From positions 54,579,445-54,643,444 of the forward strand of contig OX352772.1 in assembly GCA_947095535.1 (NCBI GenBank): 64,000 bases of DNA, written 5' to 3'. Both the position numbers and the translations under genes were made by a program. The stretch is from Poecilobothrus nobilitatus (lineage: Eukaryota > Arthropoda > Insecta > Diptera > Dolichopodidae). Every line of letters begins with the position of its first letter. Within the stretch, counting starts at the first letter, position 1. Under the pieces are notes generated by a model that had not been told where the DNA came from, did not search any database, and saw only the letters and a program-made list of their open reading frames with translations. Shown piece by piece: positions 14,001 through 29,000 of the stretch.

Positions 14001-17000
14001 TAAAAATATAATATTGTAAGCAGAGTGACAAGCTGTGAACATACTAACGGTTCGTACGGGTATCTAAGAGTTGACAAAGGTAACTGTATTCTTCCTCGTT
14101 TTTTTTGGAATGCGCAATTCCCCACATTCTGCTCGCTCAATTTTGGTTAAAGCCAAAATAAGTTCCTTACTCATTTCAGATATTAAACTATATAAGCCAA
14201 TATGAGATTTGTTGATTACCACCTAGATTTTAATAATTATATAATAATATATAGTACAAATTTATTACTTAAAAAATTAAATTAAGAAAATAAAATTAAA
14301 ATATTTTTGGGCCGCGCGGCCCAAATAAATTTAAAAAAATAAAACAAAAAAAACGACCTTTCGTGGCAGACCCATAAAATTGGTATGATTTTTGATTATC
14401 TTATTATAGCTTTGCATTTTTTGAAATTCTTATAAGATTAATTTTTAAATAGAGTAAAAAACAGTTTAAATCCAAAAATCTGCTTAAAATAAATGTTAAC
14501 TTTCTTCTTCTTTTTGTTAATCAAATTACAATGTACCATTCACAAATAAAAAAATTTTAAATTCGTAAGTATTTTAAAAAAAATAAAAACCTATACTACA
14601 TAGTTACTCATAATTTACACATATTACAGCGACAGCGACTACAACAATTTAAAAAAAAAAAATATTTAATAATTATATTTTAATTATGCAGATACTATGA
14701 ATTTGTACATTTTTTTCAAATTTTTCTAATTACTATATGGAAATAAAATAAAAAAAAAAATTCACAAAACAATTTTTTAATTAAATATATTTATATATTT
14801 TAAATACGAGTATATTATCTAATGTCAATTTTTGTTGTGTGGCATTATATGTTTAAATCATTTCGTAAAACTTTAATGAAATTAAACCGTGTAACATATT
14901 TTATATATATATATATACATAAGTATACATACACATATATTATTTTAATGATGTTGACTTAAAGAAAATAATTAAAACTGTTTTTAATATCTATTTCCTG
15001 ACCTATTTATAGTTTTTATTAGATTCTATTCTTCTATAATAAATTTAAAAATGGTAAAATTGTAATAATTTTTTTTTCCTTGGATATTATTATTTTATTA
15101 TCATACGTTAGAACTTCGTCCTATGTGAAGGTTTAACCATATTAAGATATTGATTTTTTTTTTTGCAATTTTTTCTAATCCCTAATCCATTTGCAAACAT
15201 TATTTTTATGTGTTCCCATCAGAAAAATTTTCCAATATGCGGGTGATTATCATAAAATCGAAATTTTCAACTATATCTTATCAACTATATGGATTTAAGA
15301 TTCTTCATTCATATATTTTTACTTTTAATTTTGCTTCGCTGAGCCGACCGTTTGATTCTTGTTTTCTATATATATGTTTTCAACGATCCTTCATTTCTAT
15401 ATTAGCCTTTAACTGTTTATTACTGGCAAGATTATTTGATTTTATTTTCTGACAACATATAAATGTATTGTTTTCAAATTTCATCTTTTATAGATATTTT
15501 AGAGCTGGGACCCCTTTAATTTTTCTTCCTCATCCCATAGTCTTGTCAGCATGGTTACACCTACCGGAGTCAAAGCCCCGCTGATGTCGTTCTATAGGAA
15601 TCATGGCTCGTACTGAAGCCAACTCCACCACAGCAAGGCGGGCCCCATTGGAAGAAGAAAAAACTTGGTACTAATGCCAATTTATTTACTATAAGTTTAT
15701 GACTTATAAGTGTATGACTTATAAGTCACTTGATATGATTTATTTAATGGGCTTGATATATGCTGTCAACTTATAACTTATAATAACCGAAGATTTTGTT
15801 TTTCTTTTTTTTAACTGATTATTAATTAATTTTAATCTTTTAACTGATATTTAATCTTTATATAGGTACATAAAAGGAGTTACAAAACCTCTTTAATTTT
15901 TAACTAAACGAACTTTATAACTAAGAAGAAGGAAAATATTTTTGTAAAATGCTCATTTGTATATTCGTATTGGATAATGTATAATATGTGATTAATTTGG
16001 TCAAAAGAGCAAGTAGAAATACATACATATTCTAAAAAATGTTACTTTGTGTTTTAAAAATCGGAAAAAAAATACGTATACGTATTTCTTTTCACTTAAT
16101 CCAACTCGGAAATTTGTATGTATATATTTTTATGTCGGGATGAAGTTAAAATTTCTTTAGAAAATATTATAGTATAATTTAACTTAAAATATTTTTTTCA
16201 TAACAATTTAATGACAATTTTAGAAATATAAAATAATGGCTTAAAAATGTTACACCGGTTGTTTTCAACTCATTATGTCTATTTTTTTTTTTTTTTTTTT
16301 GTTATTAAGCCGATATTTCGATGAAACCTGTAAAGTATATTTTAATACGATTTTCATTTCAAATGGTATGGTTTTTCTTTAAAATAATGCACCACAAAAT
16401 TCAATAATAACAATAAAGAACAAAAAAGAACCGTTCATGTTAATAGAAAATAAAATAATAACTGAAGAAAAAAAAAAAAACAAAACAAAAATTCCTGTCC
16501 GTTGTCGACAAACCCCAGAATGGATCAGTTTTTTTTTTTTTTGTTATTTTTATCAATATAATGAAAATAATGAAAATAATTAAAAAAAAAAAAACCTGAA
16601 AATTTGGTCAAGGTATTGGATCAAATTAGTAGGTCTAGATAAATACAAACATATTTACAATTTTTTTTTTTTTTTAATATAATAATTAAAAAAAAAAAGT
16701 TTGCAAAAAACAAAAACAAAAAAATTTATCAACTGAACTAAAATTGCATTTGAAACGGTTGAAAAAACGTCAGTCATATTTATTACTCACTATTAGTGCA
16801 GAAGTTATCAATGACATTAAATAAAGTTTACATATACATATACATATATAATATACTTAACATTCGCATATTATATTTTAAGTGTTATTTATCTATTATA
16901 GGTATTATCAAGTATTACCATTAATGACTTTGATGTTACATTAACAAGGTTAATTCTATTATAAATTTAATGGTAAATGTAAACATACTGTACGTCTATT

Positions 17001-20000
17001 TTGGACATTTTTGTTTTTATACAATTTTTATTCTTCATCGTGTAATTATGCAATTATGAATTTTTATTTTTTTTTTTTTTGTTTTTTTTTTTGAAAATTG
17101 TGAAAATTAATTTCGTACTACAATTTTAAGTTTTTATTTGTAATATATATTAGAAGAAGATATCAATACAGAAAAGTAAATATTTTCTTGGTGTTAAAAG
17201 ATTTGTATATATGTATATAAACACATATCATATGCAATAAGTGAAAAAAAAGAAATTGTTTTTAGGTTCAAAGAATTTTAGAAAAAGGTTCAAAAACAGT
17301 TGCCCCTTTTTCCAGAATATTTATATATAACTAGGTATATGTGATATTCAGAATTAAGAGGGTTTTTAGAGTTGGATTTAAAAGCAGGATTCCAATAATT
17401 TGTTTAGCGGAGGTTTGGGGCGGTAGTCCCCTACTACTTCATAGACTTTCATTTTGCAAAATGTAAGAAAAAAAAAAATTAAAAAAAAACGAAATTTTAA
17501 GAAACGAGATTTTGATAAAACCTAATTTCGATAAAACTAGATTTTAAGAAACAAGATTTTAATAAACGAGATTTTTAGAAACGAGCATTTGTACCCAACC
17601 CCTAATTAAACTATATCTGATGAGAACTTTTATACTTGATGCAAAAGAAATTGGGCAAGTATATCAATTTATTTTTCATATGAAGTACATATATATGTAT
17701 ATGTATGTATATAATATGAATTATACTTTGGGATGATATTTTAGACAAAAGAGAAGGGCTGCAGAATAGAAATATGTCTTTTTTCTTTTATATAAAGAAC
17801 TTTATTAACCACATACTCTAACTATTTTCTTACCACGTGACCATGATATTATTTTGTAATGGTAGAATGTAAACCAAGGGTTTTTAAAAGTGCAGATTTC
17901 CAAAACTCAATACAAACTGTTTAGAATTTTGTCTTGCACAAAAATTTCAAAATTTCATGTAATAAGAAAAAATGTGAAAATAGGACATTTTTGAAATTTT
18001 GAGGGGCCGTAATTCCGGAATCCTATATAACTAAGAAAAGCCGTTAACACACGCAAAAACATATTATTGAACCTTTAATTTTCATATCTTGCCGAAGAAA
18101 AATTTGTACAGGGGCCTAAGTTACAGATGTCTAAAAACACCAAATTTTCAATTTTTAAGGCGTAATAACTCTTAAAGAGGGGGTGCTACCAAAATTTCTT
18201 GTCTCAAAATTTCAGGTTCCTATCTAAAGGCGTGCCGGAGTTATGAAAAAAGAAATTTCAATGCAAAATGTGGTTTTCACATAACGGTAAATTTAAATAG
18301 TAAATTACAAAATATTACATAATTTTGATATTGTTTTATATAGATTATAGATAATAAAATTTTCGATCTTCTGGCGGTTTTAGATTGCAAAACTATTACG
18401 CAGAGCCTGAGATATATACATCTGAAAATGGGGCTTTTTCGAAATTTTGAAGAGCTGCAACTTTGGAACCCTTTACAACTTAAATAAACCTTTAACGCAC
18501 GTAAAAATATATTACTGTAGCTTTAATTTTTATACCTTGCAGAAGTAAAATGTGTACAAGTTCCTAAGTTACAGGTGTTTAAAAATAGCAAATTTTCAAT
18601 TTTTAAGCCCTAATAGCTCACAAACAGGGGGTGGTCCAAAAAAATTTTCTGAGCAACTTATACTAATTCTAAAAGTTCTTTCTTGCCTCAAAATTTCAAG
18701 CCTCTATCTAGAAGCGTGCCGGAGTTATGAAAGTAGAAAAATCATGCAAAATTTGGTTTTCACATAACGGTAAATTTAAAGACTAAATTTAAAAAAAATG
18801 TATAATTTTCATATTAATTTACAAAGAAAAAAGCAATACCTGTCGAATGACGTTTTCAGATTGAAAAAATCTTAAGTAGAACATAAGATATATGCATTTA
18901 AAAATAGGGCTTTTTCAAAGTTTGAGGGGCTGTAGCTCCGTAATGGGAGGGGCTACATGAAAAAGTTGTTCCACAAAATTATTTTTTTTATGAGACCTAC
19001 CCATGGTTAAAATTTTTTTTCTCTATTTTTAATGGTGTAGAAGTTTTGTAAACAGACGGACGGACGGACGGACTGACAGAGTGAAACTAATAAGCACATT
19101 TTTTCAAAATTTTTTTGGAAATGTGCTAAAAATATTATTAGAAGAATTCTATTTTTATTAATAGCCTCATTTAAGTGTAAATGAAGTGTAAGTGTATGTC
19201 ATAAAAGTGTATGTTTAACCGACTTTTTTTTATATATGTATTAACAATATTTTAGATTTAATTATATATGCTTAGTCAGATTATCTATAATACCTTTTTA
19301 TTATTTTATTCGGATTTTGAACTTTTTCTTCGTCTAAATTCGGCAATTTTTTTATATATATACATACATACTTTAAATATTATTTATATATAATATTATT
19401 ATAAGATACATTTTTCTAATTGTCAAATTCTCCTAATACAACATGACGTATATACATATATACAAACAATACATAATATATTTATAGTAGGCTTTTAGGA
19501 TATTAAAATGTTATTGAATTGAACGTTGTAAATTTGTTCTTAATGAATTTCTAATTACATTCATACCATTTATGTATAAAAAAAAACTTCTAAAATATGA
19601 ATCATATATAATAGAATCTTAACATATACAGAGTAACACAAAAATTAAGTGATAGAAAAAAAAAAGAACCAGACATAACATTTTTTTAAAAAAAAATATC
19701 TAAACAACCATAAAATTTCGAGACCTTAAAATGGAAAAAAATATTTGTTTATTTCTAATTATTTCTATTTGTTAGATATAAAGATTCATTCTACAAATAT
19801 AGGTTACATTATAGATAGAGATTTTAACAAAATATTACAGATATCAAATATAACTAAATATATTCTGAATAGGTATACAAAATTAACACAAATGATTCCA
19901 AAACAAAATATAAAAAAATGTTAAAGAACTGAAACTGGTTAACGAAATCGAATAAAAATTTGACATTGGTGTTCTTTAAGGCCATTGAATCTCCATATAC

Positions 20001-23000
20001 AAAATTAGATTTAATTCACTTGAAATTTTATGATATATACATAAATGAAATCATTAAATCGAAATGGTGTCATAATTTTAAAAATAAATAAAAAAAAATT
20101 CCAAAATTACATAATGCAACCCGATTAAATCCTTTAATTAAAGAAAAACTTAAACATACAAGAATAGTTAATCATCAAAATATAATCGACCGACACAAAA
20201 TGAAATAGAATAAAAAATAAAATTCAAATCAAGTTCTATCATTAATTTGATTTAAATTAAAAATTGTTTTATGTCCATCTAAAAAGTTCTCAACAATTTT
20301 ATTACACCTTCATTCTTGAATCTTTAAGTTAATTGCAGATTCAAATGTTAACAACTTTAGCTACAAAAAAAAAAAATAATTATTATATATGTTTTATTCA
20401 TATAAATAAAAAATTACGAGTAAATATAAATTATATTATGGTTTTATTTATTTAATTAAATTTTTTTTTTAAACTTTAGCCAAAAAAAAATTATATACAT
20501 ATGCATGTGTGGTAGACATATAATTATTTTAAACAAATAGTTTTAATAATCAAATGGTTTTTTTTTTAAATTTTTGAGTTTAACCGCAAAATCAAGATTT
20601 TAATAAATAGATTAACGAAAATTTGAGTAAGTGTTCGGTTTTGGATCACTGCTGGAATATGAACTTTGTAGCTGCCATTATTTGAAGTTGTATTTTGGGT
20701 ACAGCTTTTATGCAATTTGTTTTAATAAAACTTTAAAAAATTCGACACTTCAAAATTCAAATAATATAATACATATATATATATATATATATATTATAGC
20801 TGTCCTCTCGAAAAATTTATGTGCCAAACTCCCATTTAACCTAATGTAACTATTTATTTCACAAATTTTACTTTAGCATAATAACCAATACGCATAGTTT
20901 GTTTATTAAATAAGACACTTTGCAACTAATACTTTTCACAACAACCCACTAAACAAGACGTAATAAGGTTAGGAGGGATTTTAGAGTTGATTACAAAATC
21001 AAATTTAAACAGTTTTCCCAGAATACATGTAATATTTGCAAATTATATTTTATAGTCAAATATCTAAAGATATTAAGCAAACTGCCTTTTTAATTGCATT
21101 AGGCTAACTGTAAAAAAACCATTTTAATTTTGTGTAAAAAGTTAAATTGTATAACAAGACAGAATGAAAACTAACGATTTTTAAAGCCGCACATTTTCCA
21201 AAAGATAATACAAACAGTTTAGTGTGATACTGTGATTTGCAACAAAATTACAAATAGCAAAATTTCTATTTTTAACCCCAAATAGCCCTTAGCCCTTCCT
21301 TTCCCTAGTACAAAAAAAAAAATTTTAGTTTTAGAATGGCATTTTGGCTTTTTAGAATTCCATTTTTAGAATGGAAAAATGTAATGTAGATCCTGAAATA
21401 TACGAATATTTAAAAATAGGATTTTTCAAAATTTTGGGTTCTGTAACTCTGTAAACAGTTGGCCTACTTAAAAAAATTGTTTTACAATATTAATTTTTTA
21501 AGAGAACCATAGTTAAAATTTCATTGGTCTATCATAAATTATGTAAAGAAATTTTATAAATAGACAAAGGAATGGTCGAACGATCGAACAGATTGAAACT
21601 AATAAGAAAATTTGAAAAGATGTGCTAAAAATAATAGGATTTTTAATAATAATCGACCTAAGATGCCAAAAATTATTTACTATTATTTACATATGCCAAC
21701 GACATAATATGTAATTATTATATATATATAAGTATATATGCTATTACTATATTCTATAAATAATTTCTGACAAGATATCTTTCCAAACTGATCTACTGAT
21801 TGTTAAATTAATTTATTATAAATAAGTTAATTATTATTTATTTAATTATAATGATTAATTATAAAAATGATAGACTGGAACAAGTTTGAACATATAAAGT
21901 TATTCATTTTGACATATTAATACATTATATCTTAACCAAATTTGGATTAATATCTAACTATTAAATAATTACTACACTTACAAATATTAGAGAGTGAATG
22001 ACTGCTGTTGAAATTTTAATAATTAGTTTTAATTTTACAACTAATATGGAATTTATATAAAACTTTATGAATGACAGTGACAGTACATGTGTTAATAATA
22101 TATCTTTTATAATTTAATATGTTTGTTTGTTTAGCTTATAAATCTTAAGAATTAAACAAATATTAACTTTTAAAAATAATCTAAAAGCTTTAATTTAATT
22201 TAAATAAATGTTTTTGTATTTGCATTTTCATTTGATTTCATAATAAAATTTTTTTGTTTTTTTTTTTAATTAATATAATAATAAGCTCAGATCTGTTACG
22301 CATACATACTATTATTAATTAATAAAAATTTTTTTTTTTTTGAAGAACTATAAAAAACTTTGAAATTGAAAGATTAATCCGATTAATCTGTTTACACCTC
22401 AGATATATATGTTGAAAGAAGATGCAAGGTATGGTAAAGAAAGGAAAATATAGGAATGTTATAGATAATAGATAAAGGGAAGTGTACATATTATTATGAT
22501 TGATCTCAATAAATTCGCATTATAATTGCCAAGGGACACTAACTGTTTTTTATTTTTTAATACAACTTTTTTATTTCTTAAGTCTTAAGATACTATGAAA
22601 ATGGGTTATAATTCGAAATTTTATTGCATACCTAAGGATTTAGATTATTGTTGTTTAAGGGGTGTAAGTAATACTGCGACCTTTTGTTGTAGATCTATCT
22701 ACTGTGCTTCTTCTGTTACTACGTGTTGTAGTTTTTAACTTTATAATATTTACAATACTTAATACACCTGTCAGCCATACTGTCTCTAAGAAAGTAAAGA
22801 TCTATAGAAGGTATATTGATGGTAGTTGATTTTCGGCAATCAATATGGCACTATATTCTCCTATTGCTCCATTATTCATTAATAAATAAACTTTTTTTTT
22901 TATTTGGAATAAAAATAATTCAATAAAATGTTTTACAATTTTCTAAATAATATTCACCTTCAATTATTGGATTATTTTTACTTAGCATTTCTTTGTCCAG

Positions 23001-26000
23001 TTAATATCGATTTTTAACAAATTTTTATCAACTTATGCTATGATAGATTGAATGTTATGGAATATATAGAAAAGCATTTTAGATAAAATATCCATCGACT
23101 TGAAATTTTGAGCACAGTTTAATTTTTTTCCCCCTGACAATACATAATTGGATCGAGAAAAAGAAGTTAATATGGAATTAACAAAATAAACTATTTTATC
23201 TACAGCATTACAGAATAAATTATACAGACATTTTTACAGAAAAGAATAAAATTATACGAAAATATTTTTAAAAAATTATGAATTGAAACTTGGCTAAAGG
23301 CTTATTATGGCTTAAAAACCACTAGTCCCATTTATATGATTAATATCTTGTTTGTTTAATAATATTTTCTAAAAATTTTTATAATTTATTAACTTAGGAT
23401 ATTTACCGTTTAGAAGTTATGGTGAAAAGAATTAGAAAAAATAATTTTACTAGCTTTTTATTAGCTTTTTTTTTATTATATGTCTAAATACATTAACATA
23501 AACGATCGTGTAGGGGATAATGTGTAGATAAAAGTTTTGTAGGAGGGTTAGATTGTGGGCCTAATAATTTTGGAGCAGTGGCGCCTTAAAGGATATTTGG
23601 TACAATTTTCTTTCTTTTTATTAAAATGAAAATAACTTTCATTACAAACAAGATTAAAGCAATCTGAAAAATGGTTTTGAAAGCATGAGAATCTGTTGTA
23701 ACTGTTGTATTCATTTAAATCTCTATCTTTTTTAGTTTTTACTCTAACACACAAATAACAATATGTGTGTTTAAAAGAAAATCTCGAAAATTCACTGTTT
23801 TTTTTTTTTTGAAGAAAAACAATAAAGTCTTCATTATTTCTTATACAGATCTTATAAAGAGTTTTTTATTATGGTGATTATGGCGAATTTTATTTAAAGT
23901 TGATTGTGGAAAAACAAATGTTTGCCACAAAATTGATATATATATAATACACAAATAATAAGCAATTTTAAAGTTTTTTATATTTTGTTTTAAATTAAAG
24001 ACGGCAAAAATGACGAAATTTTCAAGAATTGAGAAATATAAATACGTATTTTATATAAAAAATGAAGTATTAGTAGTAGCATAAATATATTAAATTTACG
24101 ATGGTTAGACAATATTTAACCGTTTCAAGGAAACGAATATTTATTACGAATTAAGGCAGATTTTAAGTTAAAGGAATTCTCTGTACACTGAGATTAAAGG
24201 AATAAGTTAAAGGAATTCTCTGTACACTGAGAACACTGTATTTTATAAGACTACTAGCAGAGTATCCGACGTTGCCCGGAGTATTTTATTGGCTTTATGA
24301 AATAAAAATTAATAATTTAATTAATATAGTTAACTTATTACTATGCATTTACAGATGCTGATAGTTTATATTCTATTTTTTATTAGATTTAGTTAAATTG
24401 AATAAATAGAGCCAAAAATTAGAGACAATTCTTCTACAAAAAATTTTTAAAGGAATCAATAATTTATTGACTACACAATGACGGCGAAGTGAATTTCCAC
24501 AATATATTCTTTAATACCGAGACATAAAATCGCATTTCAATTATGACCATAATGTAGTACATTTTTTTTCGTAAGTAATGTCACTTCATGTTTTTGTGAA
24601 TTATTCCTTTAAGCAAATTTTGAAAAATTTGCTATTAGGTTCGCTCTGTCCCTCCGTCTGTTTTCAAAACTTATATATTCGTTAATATTCGTTAATACCG
24701 AAACATAAAATCGTATTTAAATTATAAAAGACCATAATGTAATCAATTTTTTTATGTAAGTAATGTCACTACATGTTTTGGTGAATTATCCTTTTAAGCA
24801 CATTTTGAAAAATTTGTTATTAAGTTCGCTCTGTCCCTCCGTCTGTTAAAACTTATATACTGTTTAATAAAGAGCAATGAAATATTAACTATGCATAGGT
24901 CTCTTAAAAGAGTAATGTTGTAGAACGTTTTTATGTACCCTCACCGTTGGAGATTCTACAGCACCGACAGCTCTTCAAATTTTGAAAAAACTTCTTTTGT
25001 ACTCGTACATTTCAGGTTCTGTTTAACATATTTTCAATATAAAAAATACCTGATTGTTTTTTACCTTTATAAATCATCCAGAATTTTTTTTTCGTTTAGT
25101 TTGTTAAATTATGTTTCCAAATTGATTGGCTAAAAATATGTGTAAAAATTGTATATGGATAAGAATGTAAAGTTTTCTGTTCTTTAAATATGTATGTACT
25201 CATTTTTGATTAAATGATGTACAGAAATGTCATGGGTTAATGTATCGTAACCAAATCAACTCAGAAAGCTTTTGTTATAAAGACCTTTTTGTAAATTTTC
25301 AACTCAATTGGTAAAACCGTTTAAGTGCTTCAACAAAGAAATTAAAAATTTTTATTGAGCCCTAGTGCCGAAACGGGTATGTTTTAAAGTTAAAAATTTT
25401 TTAATTTTTTAAATTTTTAACCCATCCAAAACTTTTATCTACACATTATGTCAATGGTTTATATCAATGTATTACATACAAATCATCCTGTACATGTATA
25501 CATAACTAAACTAAAATGTTTAGAATATCACAATTAACTTTTTCTTTAGTTTTGATTTCGCACACTTTAAGACACGAATATTGAAAAGAAAATTTTTTTG
25601 AAAATTACAATAAGATACACAATTTAATACATTTTTTAGCTGAACTTAAAAAAAAAAATTTATTTCTTTCGAATAAATACCTATAAAAATTGTATTTTAT
25701 CAAAAATCAGAAATTCCCACAAATTTTTCTTTTTTAAACCGTTTAATTTACGGTAAATTAAATATTATAATATAAATTTGAACGATATTACCGTTAATTC
25801 CAAATTATATTTAACTAATTATACCTATTTTATTTATTTTTTTTATTTTTGTTTTTAATTATAATAATTTTTAATAAAATAAAATACATATCTATACGAT
25901 ATTTTGATTTTTTAAAACATTATTAAATACTTTTTTTTTTATTTCATAAATTAATTACATATATATACAATTCTTATAATAATAATATGTGCAACCATGA

Positions 26001-29000
26001 CATCTTTTTGTTTTATTTTGTTAAAAATTCCATTCATTAATAGGTATTAAATAACGAAATAATCTACATTAATTAATTATAAAAATTAAAATCAATAAAC
26101 AAATAAACATTTTTTTTTTTTTTTTCTCGACAAATTATGGTAATTTAATGAACAATATTTAAATTTTTCAAAATAAAATTAAATGTTCATAAATGAACTG
26201 TATAAAATATTTTTTTATTTTATTTATTTTTATTAGATTTTAATATTTTTAATTAACATTTAATTAAGTAATTAATTATATATTTAATTTTATCTATTTT
26301 ATTATTTACAATTCAAAATTAATTTTAAAAAAAGATAATAATTATAAAGACTTAGCTGTATATACAGCTATATATACATATGCATATACATATATTTGAA
26401 AAAGAAAAAATTTGCGTTATAATAATTTAAATTATTTGTTGTTGAAAAATCCATTTATACGGTGAATTTAACACATAATTAAAAACAAAAACAAAAACAC
26501 ATAATTAAAAAAAAAAAAAAAATTATAAAAGTAAAGCTTAATTTTAACCAACTAAACGTGATAAAATTGTACTTGCATATCAAATTGTTAAAGAGGGGAA
26601 AAAAAAGCACTCTGATGGAAAATTTTTACTATTAGGTATATATAAAATTCACTAAATACAGTTTTTAACTACTGTTGACAGCATACATACATACATACAT
26701 ATAGATATAATATATTATAAAATAAATTGTTATATTACCGTAAACTATTTTATTATTATGTTTCTTTTACAATTATTATTTTTCTTTTACTATGGGCATA
26801 ATGGTTAAATTGTATAATGGTTTATGAACAAAATCTATACTTATTTTATTACATTACCTATATACATATACATTTATAGTCTATATATACAAATCAAAAT
26901 TTATTTTCAATTTCTTGGTCAAGTTTGAAAATTTACAGAATTTAATAATACATAATTCTTTTTTTTTTAAATTCTTATTACTGTCAAGGAATTATAATAC
27001 AAAATTCAATGACATTTAAATTAAAGAAAAATAAAAACAAATACATACATGTATATATACATATAAGTACATAATATAACTTAGTTAACAACCTTTAGAT
27101 TTAAAGTGAATTATGGTCAAACAATTAATTAAAAACAAAAAAAAAAAAAAATTATTTTGAAAAGACAAATTAGAACATTTCAGTTTTAAATTACCATTAA
27201 ATTGAAAATTGTATTAATTGATTTATTCCTTCATAATAATATGTACATGTGTATGTACATATAATATTTTATATTTTGATAAGTATCTAATATTATGGTA
27301 ATATATGGTAATATCGTATAATATAGTATAATATATGTACATATAATAGGTATATGTACATATTATATTCAAACTGATATTTTATTTTTTTTAAATTTAT
27401 AATGACATATGATATATGATGCAGATTATTTTAGCAGGAAGTTATTCTAATATATATCTATACCAAAATAAAAATTATTTCATATATGGTATTTGTTATA
27501 TATTATGTATTATTATTATTATATGTACAATGTACTCCATCTAATTAAAAAAAAAAAAAGTAAGTAACTAAAACCTAGCTTTTGAGGTCACAGTACAATT
27601 TAATACGAGTATAATCATTTATATATACATATATAGATAAAAAGTAGGGCTAGGATTTTTAGGTTTAAGCATATAAATGCATATTTAGCATATTTTCGTT
27701 ATACAAAAATCTTTTTTAGCATATTTCTTTAAAATAGAATAATTTTTTTTTTTTTTAATACATTTCTCTGCCACATAAATGTGGATAGGAAATTACACAG
27801 CCTTTCCTGTTCAGGCGTGGCTGTAAATGTCGTAAGGGTGATTAACTCTTACGACGTGTGTGAGATTCGAACCCATTACATCCCTCAGTGTTTAACAGAA
27901 TAATTTAACATATTTTTACATTAAGAACCTAAAATCAAGCATTTTTATATTAAACTTTTCTGAAAAATACCAAAAATACAATATTCTTAAGTATTTAGTA
28001 TTAACCAATAGCCAAATTATGTTCGTACTAATGCTCTCTATGCAAAATATTAAGCAACAAATTTAAATATTTGATATTAATCATTAGCGAAATTATTTTC
28101 GTACTAATGCTATCTATGAAAATATTAGGCTTCAAATTTTATATCTACCTTCATTAAAAAATAATAAAGATTTGGAAATATTAAAAGCTATAGCAGATAT
28201 TTGATAAAGAAAAGTCAATTGAATTGGCAGATATCTCTAAATACTCAACAGCAGAAATATCTGCATTAAGTATGCTCCAATAAAAATTAGTCGATGTCGA
28301 AAAATCTTTCAGCATGTAGAAAAATTCGTTGAGATCTAACCAGCAATCTTTTATTTTATAAAATTTACAAAAAATATTTGTAATTTATTGCAATAATGCT
28401 TTAAATTAAATTTTTTTGTTGTTAATATTAAATACATTAAGATGGTCCACATCCGAAAGGAAAAGGGCCCATAAACTTGTTATTGGCATTAATGACAATA
28501 ATAAAGTAAATTATCTATCTATCTATCTATCTTAAATACATTAATTATTTTAGCGATGTTGAATTATGCTTCACTATATGAACTATCACCTATGTGATTT
28601 TTTTTAATAATAACGGTACCTTCTTTGTGCACAAATTTTTTTCTCCCTCTTTCTAAGAAGTCCTATTTTTTGTTTTAAGCTTTCTGTACTCAAATGAAAC
28701 AACCTGTACTAATTATATGTATATCATCTTAAGGATTGTTTACAGATCTATCTTTTGGCACTATAACAGTTTATATAGATCTAACAATTTTTGATATATT
28801 TACCGTTGTTTTGAGCATGTACGCTCAATTTTCAAAGCACCGTTAGAACCGTTAGAACTTAAAATTATAATCAAAATATTAAAAAGTGGACTCTATAACC
28901 TAATTTAAAAATTAATTGAAAATTATTAACATTTTCATTTTAGACATTTTCAAAAATTGAAAATGGAAAATGGCATCGCTTAAATTTAACAGGTATTAAA

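Noticed and set aside
22660..22870. Complex, less AT-rich stretch that might be coding
   Set aside because: Frames on both strands are broken and match no family known to me.
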